Shown here in pieces: positions 8,450-17,931 of a stretch of DNA of 64,000 nucleotides. The stretch comes from Croceicoccus mobilis (lineage in GTDB: Bacteria > Pseudomonadota > Alphaproteobacteria > Sphingomonadales > Sphingomonadaceae): assembly GCF_001661965.1 (NCBI RefSeq), contig NZ_LYWZ01000028.1, positions 124,001-188,000 of the forward strand, given 5' to 3'. The notes under the pieces are model-generated. The model worked only from the letters and a program-made list of their open reading frames with translations. It was not told the origin of the DNA and did no database searches. The position numbers were made by a program, and so were the translations under genes. Within the stretch, counting starts at the first letter, position 1, and each line of letters opens with the position of its first letter.

Positions 8450-11400
8450 TTAATGCGCCACCGCCGCTGCCAGCGCAGCTTCGTCGGCGCCATCTGTCAT
8501 CTGCATCGCAGCGCCATGGCCGGCCCCGGCGATCTCACCCCCCAGCAGGGCGGCGATATCGGCAGCGGCGATCGGATGTGCGCCATGGGCAGCGATTGCA
8601 TGATCGGCCGCGCCGTGGGTCTCTACACCGGCAGTGTCAACAATTTGCTGCACGAGGGCGGAGATATCGTCCTCACCCGTCACCTCGGCCAGCGCCTCGC
8701 GCACTGCGTCCAGCGCCTGCATGCCCTGCGCACCTTCTGCCGGGGCAGGGGCGGCGGTAAGGTCGAGCATGGCTTCCATCATCTGCGCCGTCATCGCGCC
8801 TGCGCCTGAGAAATCCGCAGCCGCGTCAGAGGACGCGCCGAGATCGGCAGCCTCCACAGCGGCAGGCTCGTTGCTGGCGGTCAGCGCGGTTTCGAGGCCT
8901 GCGTCGGCAGCCGCCGTGGCCAGCGAGGACTGGGGCATGGCGTTCTCGACATGCGAAGCGGTGTCGAGCGTCGGCAGATCGGCTGCGGTGAAATCGCCGC
9001 CATCGAATGCGGAGAACTTCGTAAACTGCTGGGTAAGGAGAGGTGTTTCATCGAAATTAACCATCTCCGGGGCAGCGAACGATGTCGTCGCCTGGGCGGC
9101 CGCAGTTTCCAGCAGGGCAGGGGCGAGAGCGGCGATGGTCGCCATCTCCGCCGTGCGCTGCTGTTCGGTGCCATATTGCGTGCGGAAGGCCGCATCGACC
9201 AGCGTGCCGGTCCCGCCGTTGAAGCTGCCGGTGCCCAACACCTGCACTTCGCCGCCATCGACTGCATAAGCCTCGCCATCGCTGGTGAGCTGGATGTCGG
9301 TGATGCCGGCTTCGGCCAAGGTCATGTATTCGCCAGCTTCGAACACGCCGTCGCCATCGTCGGCCCATACGCCGAACTGCGCGTAGTCGGCGTCATTGGC
9401 ATCAAGCGTGTCGCCATAGATCGCGGCCAATGTTTCAAGATCGGTCATGCCGTCATCGTGAAAGATGAACTCACCCGCGTCGTCGACCGCGCCGTTGCCG
9501 TTGAGGTCATGGATCAGGATCGCATCGCCTGCGCTGATCCACGATGTCGCATCGGCAATGCCGTCGCCGTTCATGTCATAGGTGACACCCGCATCCAGCG
9601 ACTGGAAGGCGATGCCATTGCCATCCAGATCCAGCACCACCGGATCGGAGAACGGGTTGATGTGGAAGTCATAGTAATAGCTGTCGCCATCCGCATCGGT
9701 CGCGGTCGCGCGAATGTCGAGCGATACGGCCGACTGGTCGATCACCGTGCGGATCAGGCCGATGTCGGAGATCTTGATGACGTCATTGTCATCGGTCGCC
9801 GCGCCAAACGCCACCGTGCCCGTGCTACCGCCATCGTCACCGACCGCGCCATTCAGGTCGATGCCGCTGCCCGTAAGCCCGCTCGACGACACCATCAGCT
9901 GCGCGCCGACGATCACATAGGCTTCACCATCCTCCAGATAGTCGTTGCCCTCGATGATGACGAACCCGTCATTATTGTCGAGCGTGGGAGCGCCATAGCC
10001 ATCGGGAATGGCGTCGCCGTTGCGATAGATGTCGTCCGACCCCACCACGACCGCGCGGGTGGTGATGATATTGGTCGGATCGCCGGGATCGGCCAGCTTG
10101 AGGATGACGATCAGGTCTTCGTTCGCGCCCACGCCATCAAGGCTCAGCGTCATGCCGGATACAAAGCTGTCCTGCACCTTGTCATATTGCTTCGGGTCGA
10201 AGCTGTAGAAGTCGAAATCGAGGACTTCGCCATCCTGGATGGTGTCGCCCGCGACCCCGTTTTCTTCATTGGTGATCGAAACCCAGGTCTGGGTGCCGCC
10301 AACTTCGTCGCCTGCGGCAAAGGCATTGTCACCGCCAGCGGTCAGCGTGCCGTTATAGCCGCGGAACTGGACGTAGATCGGATCGCCGTCGCCAATGTCG
10401 AGCTTGGACACCACGATCTCGGTCTGGCCACCTGTCATGCCCGGCGCGTCGTAACCGGTGCGAACCGTCGCATCGGACTGGGCGAGGATAGCGCTGAATT
10501 CGAAATTATCATCGAGCGTCAGCGTCCACGCATCACCGTCATAGGTGATCTCGCCCGCATTGCTGCCGCTGGTGCCGGTGCTGGTCGTGTACTCAAAGGA
10601 GAACTGCCAGCTATCGCTCACCGGATTGTAAACCGGCTGGCTGATGCTGGTGAGCGGGATGGAGTCGACCGAGCTGGTCGAGAGCAGCTCGAACGTCATG
10701 CCGGTGCCGAGCGAGCCGCCGAGCGGGCCATCGGTGCCGAAATCGAAGTCGAGGTCGCCATTGGCGATCAGCGCATATTCGGTCGTGCCCGACATTTCGA
10801 AGGGCGTGTACTTGGTCTTGGTCCAGACGCTGGGGCCATCGTCCTCGATGGTGAAGGCGCCGTCCGACAGGTCGATCAGGGCAGAGGCGACATCGTTATC
10901 GCTGTCGGTGACGGTCGCTTCCAGCGTCAGCGTGCCTTCCGGCATGGAGATGGAAACGCCCTCGTCCATGAAGTTCCAGAAGCCGGGTTCATCGTGCCAG
11001 ATGTTTTCCGACTGGCTGAAGGTGACGACGCCGGTCGCCTCATCCAGTGCGATGCGGAAATATTCGGTGCCGTTCGCGGTGCCGACGACATCGCCGCCAT
11101 CCATCGAAAGCAGGATTTCCGTGCCCTGGCCGATCCCGTCGCCATCGCCGTCGGTGACATCGGTGTTGTCGAGCGCATAGAGGCCCGAGCCAACGCCGTC
11201 GGCCGAAAGCTGCAGCGCGTAGGCCACTGCGTTCGGTGTGTCGGCGCTGGCCGTGACATTGAAGTTCGCCGAGTAATCGACCGAAACCTCGCGGATGCCG
11301 TCATAGGGCACATGGGTAACGCCGTCGCCCGCATCGGGCAGCGGGGATTCGTCGAGCAGGGCGACGGCGGGCGTGCCGGTCGCCTCGATCGCGGGAGCGT

Positions 11401-14400
11401 CGTCGTTGAAGACGAGATTGCCGCCAAGGTCGATGCTGGCATCGTCGCTAACCGTGTCGCCGTCGCCATCGGTGACGATGACGTCATAGCTCGCTTCGAT
11501 CAGTCCGGTCGGCAGCGACAGGCTGTCGGTCCCGGTCGCATGGTCGAGCGGCGCATATTGCTGCAGGCCGACTTCGCCGGTCGAGGTGTTCACATCGACG
11601 ACAAAGACCGTGTTCGCGCTTGCCAGTTCGCCATAGGTCGCTGCGGTCGCGCCGATGACCGTGTTGCCGATCTCATAAAGATAGATCGTCGCCCCGCCCG
11701 AAGTCAGCGTAGTGCCGGTACCCGCATCATAGGCGGCGGCGATGTTCAGCGCATAGGTTTCGGAAAGCCCGCCCGAAGCCGCCGCGCCATCGGTGCCGTA
11801 ATCGAAACTGGTGGTGGCAAAGATCGCGGAAAGCTGCAGCGTGTCGACATTGGGGCTGCCGTCATCGTCGGTCGCGGCCTGTTCGCTGTCGTCGTCCATG
11901 GCGGAAACGGTGAGCGAGGGGCCGTCATCCTGTATGCTGAAAACGCCGCCCGACAGGTCAATCGTGTCGCTGGCGCTGTCCGTGTCGAAATCGGTGATGG
12001 TGGCGGTGAGCCCCATGGTGCCATCGGCCAGCAGGATCGAGACGGCATCGTCATCGCTGCCGGTATCGCCGTGCCAGACATTGGCGCTTTGGCTGAAATT
12101 AACCATTCCGTCGGCAGAGACCGAGATGGCGAAATATGCCTGCCCGCCCGCCGTGCCGACGATCTCTCCGCCGACGAGGTTGAGGACGATTTCCTCACCC
12201 ATGCCGGTGCCCGTGTCGGACAGGGCGTAAACGCCCGAAGCGACATCGCTGCCGTTCAGGGTCAGCGCGTAAGTGGTCGAACCCGCGCCATCCGCGCCGT
12301 AATCGCCGCTGAAGCTGCCCGAGTAATCGACGGTGACGCTGGCAATGCCGTCGCCATCTGCAGGCAGTGGGCTTTCGTCGAGCGTGGCTGCAATCGCCCC
12401 GCCGGTCGCCGTGATGGTCGGCGTGTCATCGCCAAAGGCGATATTGCCGCCAAGATCGATATTCGCAGTCTGGGTGACGCTGTCGCCGTCGCCATCGGTG
12501 ATGGTGACGCTGTAATCGGCCTGAACCAGCCCATCGGCCAGCGTCGCAAGATCGCTGCCCATGGCATGGTCAACGGTCGCCAACTGATCGAGCGTCAGCG
12601 TGCCGTCAGCCGCGACGGTGATGGTGAACACGGTGCCTTCACCGGTGGAACCGGTCACCACCGAGCCATCGCCATAGACGGACAGGACGATGGCTTCACC
12701 GCCGCTGGTCAGGCCCGAGGGCGAACCCTCGGCCACGAGCAGTGAGAGCGAATAGCTTTCCGTGGTGCTGCCAGCGCCATCCTCGCCGTAATCCGCGCCC
12801 GAGAAGCCGAATACCGCCGAGAGGTCGAGGCTGGTCGCATCGCTGTCGGGCAGGGTGGCATCGCTGGTCATCGCCATGCCTGCGTCAATGGCGGCATCGG
12901 CGGTGATGGCCGGGCCATCGTCTTCGAACATCAGCGACTGACCGATGTTCAGCGTATCGCTGGCCATATCGCCGTCGCCATCGGTGACGGTGGCGGTCAG
13001 GGTGATGAGATCGGCAGAGCTGAGCGTTTCGGCAGCATCGCCGCTTTCGATCGGGTCGGCCGGGCCGCTGTGATAGATCGCGCGAAGCTGGTCCAGCGTG
13101 ACGGTGCCGGTCGCATCTACGCTGACGGTGAAGGCGATGTCGCCGCTCTCGCCACCGACGCGGCCCACGACTTCGCCGCCCTCGACGTAAAGCAGGATCG
13201 CTTCGCCGCTGGCAGTGTCGGTCAGGCCGCTATCCGCGCCCGCTGCCGAAACGCCCAGCACATAGGTGACGCTGTCCGCGCCATCAGCACCCGCGACAAT
13301 GGTGAACGCGCCTGCGAAATCGGCGCTGGCATCAACCCCAAGCGTCGTATCATCGACCGTCAGAACCGGCGCGCCATCCAGCACCGCATCGGCAGACGGC
13401 ACATCGTCGACGATGGTCGCGTCAAAGCTGCCCGAGACGGTGTCGATCACGTCGCTGTCCGCCACGGTAAAGCTGATGCCCGCGATGGTGACGCTGTCCT
13501 CGCTGCCTGCGGCCGGGTGGTCGACCGGCTGCGACAGGGTGACGGTATAAATATAGGAGACGCTGCCGCCGCTGGGGGCAGAAGCATCGGTCAGCGCGAT
13601 CGTGATGACATTGGTCGCGCCGCCATCGACGGTGCCCACGATATTGCCATCGCCATCCAGCGCGAAATCGACCGGCTGACCATCCGAGGTGATCGAGCCA
13701 TCCAGCGCATCGACATTGTCGAAGCTGAAGGCCGCCATCGGATCGGCAGGAACATCCGCGCCGAAATCGACGACGATGGTCCCGGTCACGGTCGCAAGGC
13801 CAGTGGACGTGGTCTCTGCCGGATCGGTCTGGCCATCGTCGGCATTGGCGCCGACAAGGCCGTCCTCGTCCACCGTGGCATCGTCGATGCTGCGGATCAC
13901 GGGCACGCTGTCGGGTGCGATGGTCAAGGACACAGTCGCGGTCGAGGTGTCACCATCGGCATCGGTGATCGAATAGGTGAAGCTGTCGTCGCCGCTCGCG
14001 CCCGCATCCGGCGTGTAGTCGAAGGTGCCGTCGCCATTATAGGTGACAGTGCCCTTTGCAGCGTCAGTGACGATGGTGATGCCGGTGGCGAGATCCACAC
14101 CATCGGTGCCTGCATCGTCATTGCCGAAAACGTCGATGTCGGAGAGGGTCTGGTCTTCATCGACCATGAAGGCGCCGTCATCAGCGGCGGTCGGACCGTC
14201 ATCCTCGATCACGAAGGTCCCGTTGCCGAGGTCGATTGCCGCGCTGGCGCTGTCGAAGTCGCTGTCGGTTGCGGTGGCGACCAGGGTGAGCACGCCGGTA
14301 CCTGCCATCAGCGCGGCGGGATCGTCATTGCTGGTCGCGTCGCCATTGGTGATATTGGCGTAGTCGCCGGTGAAGGCAAAAGTGACCGAACCCGACGCAT

Positions 14401-17359
14401 CGACCGAGATGGTGAAATAATCCGTGCCATCGGCCGAACCGGTGATCACCCCGCCCGCGATGTTGAGGACGATCTCCGTCCCATCGAGCGTGTAAAGGCC
14501 CGAACCTGCATCGCTGCCGCTAAGCGACAGGGCGTAGGTGACGCTGCCGGGCGCGTCATTGCCATTGTCGGTGGTGAAATTGCCCGAATAATCGACGGTG
14601 ACGCTGCTGATGCCATCGTCGCTGACCGGGCTTTCATCCAGCACCGCGCTGGCAATGTCGCCGGTCGCCACGATGGTCGGCAAATCGTCGGTGAAAACGA
14701 GATTGCCGCCAAGGTCGAAGCTGGCATCGGCAGATGCGCTGTCGCCGTCGGCATCGGTAATCGTGGCGGCGAAAGTCGCCGCGATCAGCCCGTCGGCGAG
14801 AGCGACACTGTCGCTGCCTTCGGCATGGTCGATCACGGCTTCCTGGGTAAGGGTGAGCGAGCCGGTTTCGGCATTGACGGTCACGGTGAAGACCGTGCTG
14901 CTGGCGGTCGCGCCAGTAACGGTGTCGCCGTCGATGGTCAGCGTGATCGCTTCACCGCCGCTGGTCAGGCCGCTGGCAGGCGAAAGCAGGGCAAGGCCAT
15001 AGGTGCCAGTGGTCGAGCCAGCGCCATCGGTGCCGTAATCGCCGGTTGCGGCAAAGATCGCGGAGAGATCGAACCCGTCGCTTTCGGTGATCGCACCGTC
15101 GCTAGTGGTCGCCGTGTATCCGGCTTCGCCCATGGCGGAAACGTCGATCGCCGGGCCGTCATCTTCGATGGCAAAGGTGCCGGTGCCCAGATCGACCGAT
15201 GCGCTGGCCGTATCCCCATCGGCATCGGTGACCGTCGCGACCAGCGACAAGGCGCCGCCCTCGATCAGCAGGCTGGCCGCATCGTCGGCGCTGGTGGTGT
15301 CGTCATGCGCGATATTGGCATAGGCATCGGTGAAGGCGAAGGTCACCACGCCGCCCGCTTCGACGCTGATGGTGAAATAGTCGGTGCCATCGGCCGAGCC
15401 GGTGATTACGCCATCGGCAAGGTTCAGCACGATCTGCGTGCCATTCAGGGCATAAAGGCCCGAGCCGACATCGCTGCCGGTCAGCGACAGGGTGTAATCC
15501 ACCGCCCCGGCGCCATCCGCGCCGAATGCAGAGGTGAAGCTGCCCGAGAAATCGACGCTGGCGCTGGCGATGCCGTCGGCGGCCAGCGGGCTTTCGTCCA
15601 GCACGGCCATGCCGGCTTCGGCGCCGGTCAGAGTGATGATGGGGCTGTCGTCGTCGATGATCACGCTGATCGCGCCGGTCACCGCATCGCCATCGCTGTC
15701 GGTGACGGTGACGTCGATGGACAGCGTCGCATCATCCTCGTCGGCGCCGGGGTGCGACACGGGGGAGAGCAGGTTGAATTCATAGGCACCGGTGGCGGTG
15801 TCGGTGATGGTCAGCGTAAAGACCGCTTCGCCCGTCACCGCGTCCTGGCCGGTCAGCGTATGCGTCGCCGCGTCCCACACGGTCTCGACCGCATTACCCG
15901 CCAGCGTGACAAGGCCGGTATCGGCTTCAGCCGCGAGCACGATGTCACCCGCGCCATCGCCGCCAAAGTCGAGACCCGAGAGCATGCCGCTCGCCGTGAT
16001 GGTCTCGCCTGTCAGATCGCCTTCACCACCGGCGATACCGCCCGGCAGACCGTCTTCGTCAACCAGGATCGAGGCCGCCTCTGCATCGAGCGCAGGGCCG
16101 TTTTCGGTAAGCGTGACGGTGAAGGTCGCCGTGTTCGAAACGCTGCCGTCGCCATCGGTGATGGTATAGGTAAAAGTCTCGACCAGAGTTTCGCCCGGAA
16201 GCGCGTCGCCGCCCGCGGTATAGACCAGCTCGCCATCGACGATGGCGATGGTGCCGCCCTGATCGCCGCTGCCGATGTCGATGGCAGGCGTGCCCATGCC
16301 ATCTGCGCCGAAATCGTCGTTCGCCCAGATCTGCTCCAGAGTGCCGACGACAATGCCGGCAGCTTCATCGGGTAGAGTGGCGAGATTGCCGTCGTCCGTC
16401 GTGATCGGCGTATCGTCGATGATCGAAATCACGACATTGCCGGTGTCGCTATCGCCATCAGGGTCGACCACGGTGATGTCGAAATCGACCGTATTGCCAT
16501 CGCTGATGGTGTTGTCGGTCAGCGTGTAATCATAGGTGATTGTACCCGCGTCGAGATCGACGTCGACAACGGTCAGGATGCCGTTGCCTAGCGGAGTGGG
16601 CTCGAAAATGATGACCAGCTCGCCGTCGACGATCTCGAACACCGGCTCGCCATCGATCAGCAGCTGGTCGACGCCGTCAGGCGATACGAAATTGATGACG
16701 CCGACGGTGCTTTCATCGTTTGAAGCGGAATCGGTGCCCGCCGGTTCGTCGCCCATGTCGCCTTCGCGCGCGGGCAGGCCGTCTTCATCGACGATGGTCC
16801 CGGCATCGCTTTCGGCGATATTGGGGACCGAGGTGACTTCGGGCAGGCCGTTGATCGGTCCGGGAAAAACCTCCGGATCGTCGGCCTGGGTGAACTGCAG
16901 CTCGGTATAGGGAAGCAGGTCGCCGATTGCATAGGCGGGATCGATCGGATTGACCGCATCGGCGAAATTGCCGCCCGAACTTTGCGCATTGCCGCCTTCG
17001 GGATCGATGGGCACTTCGACGCCTAGGTAATCCTTCCAGTTCTCGTCCGGCACAGTCGTGCCCGCGATGACGAAATCGACATCGTAGAGGACTGCGTCGA
17101 CGACGGTGATCATGGTGCCATCGGGCAGGCGCACCACGATATTGTCGCCGGAAACTTCCAGGTCGTTGATGGTAACGCCTGCAGGCAGCATCACGGTGTT
17201 CTGCTGGCCGGGCTGGGCGATGACGCGCTGGCCAAGGCCTGCCGATGCGGCAGCGGCGGAACCTTGCGCGAAATTTGCGTCAGCAGCGCTCATGTCGCCG
17301 AGGCCCTCATGGCCTTCGCCATTGGTGCCGCCATCTTTGCCGCTTGCCTGAAAATCCAT
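8450..17359 (-). CDS. Giant T1SS-secreted repeat adhesin (LapA-like retention module, T1SS-143/VCBS-type repeats)
   Basis: A 2969-residue, very acidic protein in which I see no cysteine. Residues 40-115 form a beta-rich module (VIAQPGQQNTVMLPAGV, then NIVVRLPDGTMITVVDAVL) followed by SSGGNFADAV...IGDLLPYTEL, the layout of the N-terminal retention module of alphaproteobacterial LapA-type adhesins. The stalk holds cadherin/VCBS-like and T1SS-143/DUF5801-like repeats, most ending in DGDGD...xEDDGP, which probably bind calcium at their junctions. Near residues 2570-2720 there is a calcium-binding segment (VLDLDGNGIAF, HDLNGNGAVDDAGEF, DDGDGVFEAGEY). The last 270 residues are Ala-rich with no GGxGxDxLx nonapeptides, so the secretion signal is not a classical RTX tail. 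The downstream exporter genes on the same strand are its likely transport system. The site where a LapG dialanine motif is expected reads IDPEGGNAQSSGG (118-130). Confidence 0.93.
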   Translation of the reverse strand: MDFQASGKDGGTNGEGHEGLGDMSAADANFAQGSAAAASAGLGQRVIAQPGQQNTVMLPAGVTINDLEVSGDNIVVRLPDGTMITVVDAVLYDVDFVIAGTTVPDENWKDYLGVEVPIDPEGGNAQSSGGNFADAVNPIDPAYAIGDLLPYTELQFTQADDPEVFPGPINGLPEVTSVPNIAESDAGTIVDEDGLPAREGDMGDEPAGTDSASNDESTVGVINFVSPDGVDQLLIDGEPVFEIVDGELVIIFEPTPLGNGILTVVDVDLDAGTITYDYTLTDNTISDGNTVDFDITVVDPDGDSDTGNVVISIIDDTPITTDDGNLATLPDEAAGIVVGTLEQIWANDDFGADGMGTPAIDIGSGDQGGTIAIVDGELVYTAGGDALPGETLVETFTYTITDGDGSVSNTATFTVTLTENGPALDAEAASILVDEDGLPGGIAGGEGDLTGETITASGMLSGLDFGGDGAGDIVLAAEADTGLVTLAGNAVETVWDAATHTLTGQDAVTGEAVFTLTITDTATGAYEFNLLSPVSHPGADEDDATLSIDVTVTDSDGDAVTGAISVIIDDDSPIITLTGAEAGMAVLDESPLAADGIASASVDFSGSFTSAFGADGAGAVDYTLSLTGSDVGSGLYALNGTQIVLNLADGVITGSADGTDYFTISVEAGGVVTFAFTDAYANIAHDDTTSADDAASLLIEGGALSLVATVTDADGDTASASVDLGTGTFAIEDDGPAIDVSAMGEAGYTATTSDGAITESDGFDLSAIFAATGDYGTDGAGSTTGTYGLALLSPASGLTSGGEAITLTIDGDTVTGATASSTVFTVTVNAETGSLTLTQEAVIDHAEGSDSVALADGLIAATFAATITDADGDSASADASFDLGGNLVFTDDLPTIVATGDIASAVLDESPVSDDGISSVTVDYSGNFTTDNGNDAPGSVTYALSLSGSDAGSGLYTLDGTEIVLNIAGGVITGSADGTDYFTISVDASGSVTFAFTGDYANITNGDATSNDDPAALMAGTGVLTLVATATDSDFDSASAAIDLGNGTFVIEDDGPTAADDGAFMVDEDQTLSDIDVFGNDDAGTDGVDLATGITIVTDAAKGTVTYNGDGTFDYTPDAGASGDDSFTYSITDADGDTSTATVSLTIAPDSVPVIRSIDDATVDEDGLVGANADDGQTDPAETTSTGLATVTGTIVVDFGADVPADPMAAFSFDNVDALDGSITSDGQPVDFALDGDGNIVGTVDGGATNVITIALTDASAPSGGSVSYIYTVTLSQPVDHPAAGSEDSVTIAGISFTVADSDVIDTVSGSFDATIVDDVPSADAVLDGAPVLTVDDTTLGVDASADFAGAFTIVAGADGADSVTYVLGVSAAGADSGLTDTASGEAILLYVEGGEVVGRVGGESGDIAFTVSVDATGTVTLDQLRAIYHSGPADPIESGDAAETLSSADLITLTATVTDGDGDMASDTLNIGQSLMFEDDGPAITADAAIDAGMAMTSDATLPDSDATSLDLSAVFGFSGADYGEDGAGSTTESYSLSLLVAEGSPSGLTSGGEAIVLSVYGDGSVVTGSTGEGTVFTITVAADGTLTLDQLATVDHAMGSDLATLADGLVQADYSVTITDGDGDSVTQTANIDLGGNIAFGDDTPTITATGGAIAATLDESPLPADGDGIASVTVDYSGSFSGDYGADGAGSTTYALTLNGSDVASGVYALSDTGTGMGEEIVLNLVGGEIVGTAGGQAYFAISVSADGMVNFSQSANVWHGDTGSDDDAVSILLADGTMGLTATITDFDTDSASDTIDLSGGVFSIQDDGPSLTVSAMDDDSEQAATDDDGSPNVDTLQLSAIFATTSFDYGTDGAAASGGLSETYALNIAAAYDAGTGTTLTSGGATIYLYEIGNTVIGATAATYGELASANTVFVVDVNTSTGEVGLQQYAPLDHATGTDSLSLPTGLIEASYDVIVTDGDGDTVSDDASIDLGGNLVFNDDAPAIEATGTPAVALLDESPLPDAGDGVTHVPYDGIREVSVDYSANFNVTASADTPNAVAYALQLSADGVGSGLYALDNTDVTDGDGDGIGQGTEILLSMDGGDVVGTANGTEYFRIALDEATGVVTFSQSENIWHDEPGFWNFMDEGVSISMPEGTLTLEATVTDSDNDVASALIDLSDGAFTIEDDGPSVWTKTKYTPFEMSGTTEYALIANGDLDFDFGTDGPLGGSLGTGMTFELLSTSSVDSIPLTSISQPVYNPVSDSWQFSFEYTTSTGTSGSNAGEITYDGDAWTLTLDDNFEFSAILAQSDATVRTGYDAPGMTGGQTEIVVSKLDIGDGDPIYVQFRGYNGTLTAGGDNAFAAGDEVGGTQTWVSITNEENGVAGDTIQDGEVLDFDFYSFDPKQYDKVQDSFVSGMTLSLDGVGANEDLIVILKLADPGDPTNIITTRAVVVGSDDIYRNGDAIPDGYGAPTLDNNDGFVIIEGNDYLEDGEAYVIVGAQLMVSSSGLTGSGIDLNGAVGDDGGSTGTVAFGAATDDNDVIKISDIGLIRTVIDQSAVSLDIRATATDADGDSYYYDFHINPFSDPVVLDLDGNGIAFQSLDAGVTYDMNGDGIADATSWISAGDAILIHDLNGNGAVDDAGEFIFHDDGMTDLETLAAIYGDTLDANDADYAQFGVWADDGDGVFEAGEYMTLAEAGITDIQLTSDGEAYAVDGGEVQVLGTGSFNGGTGTLVDAAFRTQYGTEQQRTAEMATIAALAPALLETAAAQATTSFAAPEMVNFDETPLLTQQFTKFSAFDGGDFTAADLPTLDTASHVENAMPQSSLATAAADAGLETALTASNEPAAVEAADLGASSDAAADFSGAGAMTAQMMEAMLDLTAAPAPAEGAQGMQALDAVREALAEVTGEDDISALVQQIVDTAGVETHGAADHAIAAHGAHPIAAADIAALLGGEIAGAGHGAAMQMTDGADEAALAAAVAH
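10830..16090 (-). repeat. Repeat array coding the adhesin stalk
   Basis: At least four module types recur. Type A begins LDESPL.xDGI and ends FxIEDDGP; copies lie near 15612-15145, 14650-14190, 12388-11920 and 11360-10830. Type B carries DLSAIF...LTSGGEAI...DHAxGSD...NLVFxDD; copies lie near 15140-14680, 12910-12430 and 11910-11400, with a diverged copy near 13400-12910. Type C (VDEDGLxG...SHPGADEDD or DHPAAGSED) appears near 16090-15640 and 13880-13400. A cadherin-like module lies near 14190-13900. A and B alternate in pairs. Boundaries are approximate because they were read by eye from recurring motifs. Confidence 0.75.
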
Positions 17360-17855
17360 CGTCTACGCCTCATCCACACTTCGGAGCCTGCCGCTCCCGG
17401 CGGGATGACGATGTCGCCGAACCCCCCGTAACATGCCCGACCGTTTGCGCGTGGGCCGCGCCGTGGCCGGGTACCAAATATCGGCTGGAAGCGTGTCACC
17501 GACCCGAAAGGGTGGGTGGCGGCATCGTGCGTGACGGCATCCTCTCCCGGGATTGCGTCAGCCGGTTCGATACCCGCGCGCCAGTTGTTCCGATGTATTT
17601 AATGTCTGCCGTTAACGGCCTTCAGGCAAGCTGTGCCCCCCATTTGCGCCAAAATGGGAAGTTCCCGACCATTTGACGTCTTAATATTTGTAGATGCCCC
17701 TGATTCTCTTGCAAATTTACGATGCTCAACGATGCGCGGCAAGGGATGTTCCCGCGCCAGTCATGCTTAAGCGGTTTGGTTAACGACAAGTCACTAATCG
17801 GGCGTGATTTTCGCGACTCGGACGGGGGTTCAAAAGTGTTAACGAACGCTACCAT
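17360..17855. other. Long upstream region of the adhesin gene
   Basis: About 500 bases without a supportable gene between the adhesin start and the terminator of the PfpI gene. It becomes AT-richer away from the adhesin and contains TTAAC at 17612-17616 (in the palindrome CCGTTAACGG), 17780-17784 and 17839-17843, the same motif that recurs upstream of the LapG-like gene. The length suggests a regulated promoter with an upstream control region. I could not identify a confident -10/-35 pair. Confidence 0.4.
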
Positions 17856-17879
17856 GAAAAACCCCGCCCGGAGCGGGGT
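17856..17879 (-). terminator. Rho-independent terminator of the PfpI-family gene
   Basis: On the minus strand CCCCGC-TCCGG-GCGGGG is followed at once by TTTTT (bases 17861 to 17857). It is a compact GC stem with a U-run, 53 bases after the stop of the 17932-18477 gene. Confidence 0.85.
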
Positions 17880-17931
17880 CCGGACGGGGTATTGGCCGCA
17901 ACGTGATTGCGGCGTTTCTGGCATGGTCGGA

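Noticed and set aside
8650-9260. Possible RTX nonapeptide array near the adhesin C terminus
   Set aside because: The Asp-Gly motifs there (DLDGNGI, DLNGNGAVDD, DDGDGVFEAGEY) are EF-hand or dockerin-like loops and not GGxGxDxLx repeats.
8951-16375. Two very long frames on the plus strand (1264 and 1101 codons) opposite the adhesin gene
   Set aside because: They are antisense to a gene rich in Asp, Gly, Ala and Thr codons, which lack stop codons when read in reverse. Their translations are Arg-, Asp- and Val-rich with no domain likeness and no Shine-Dalgarno.
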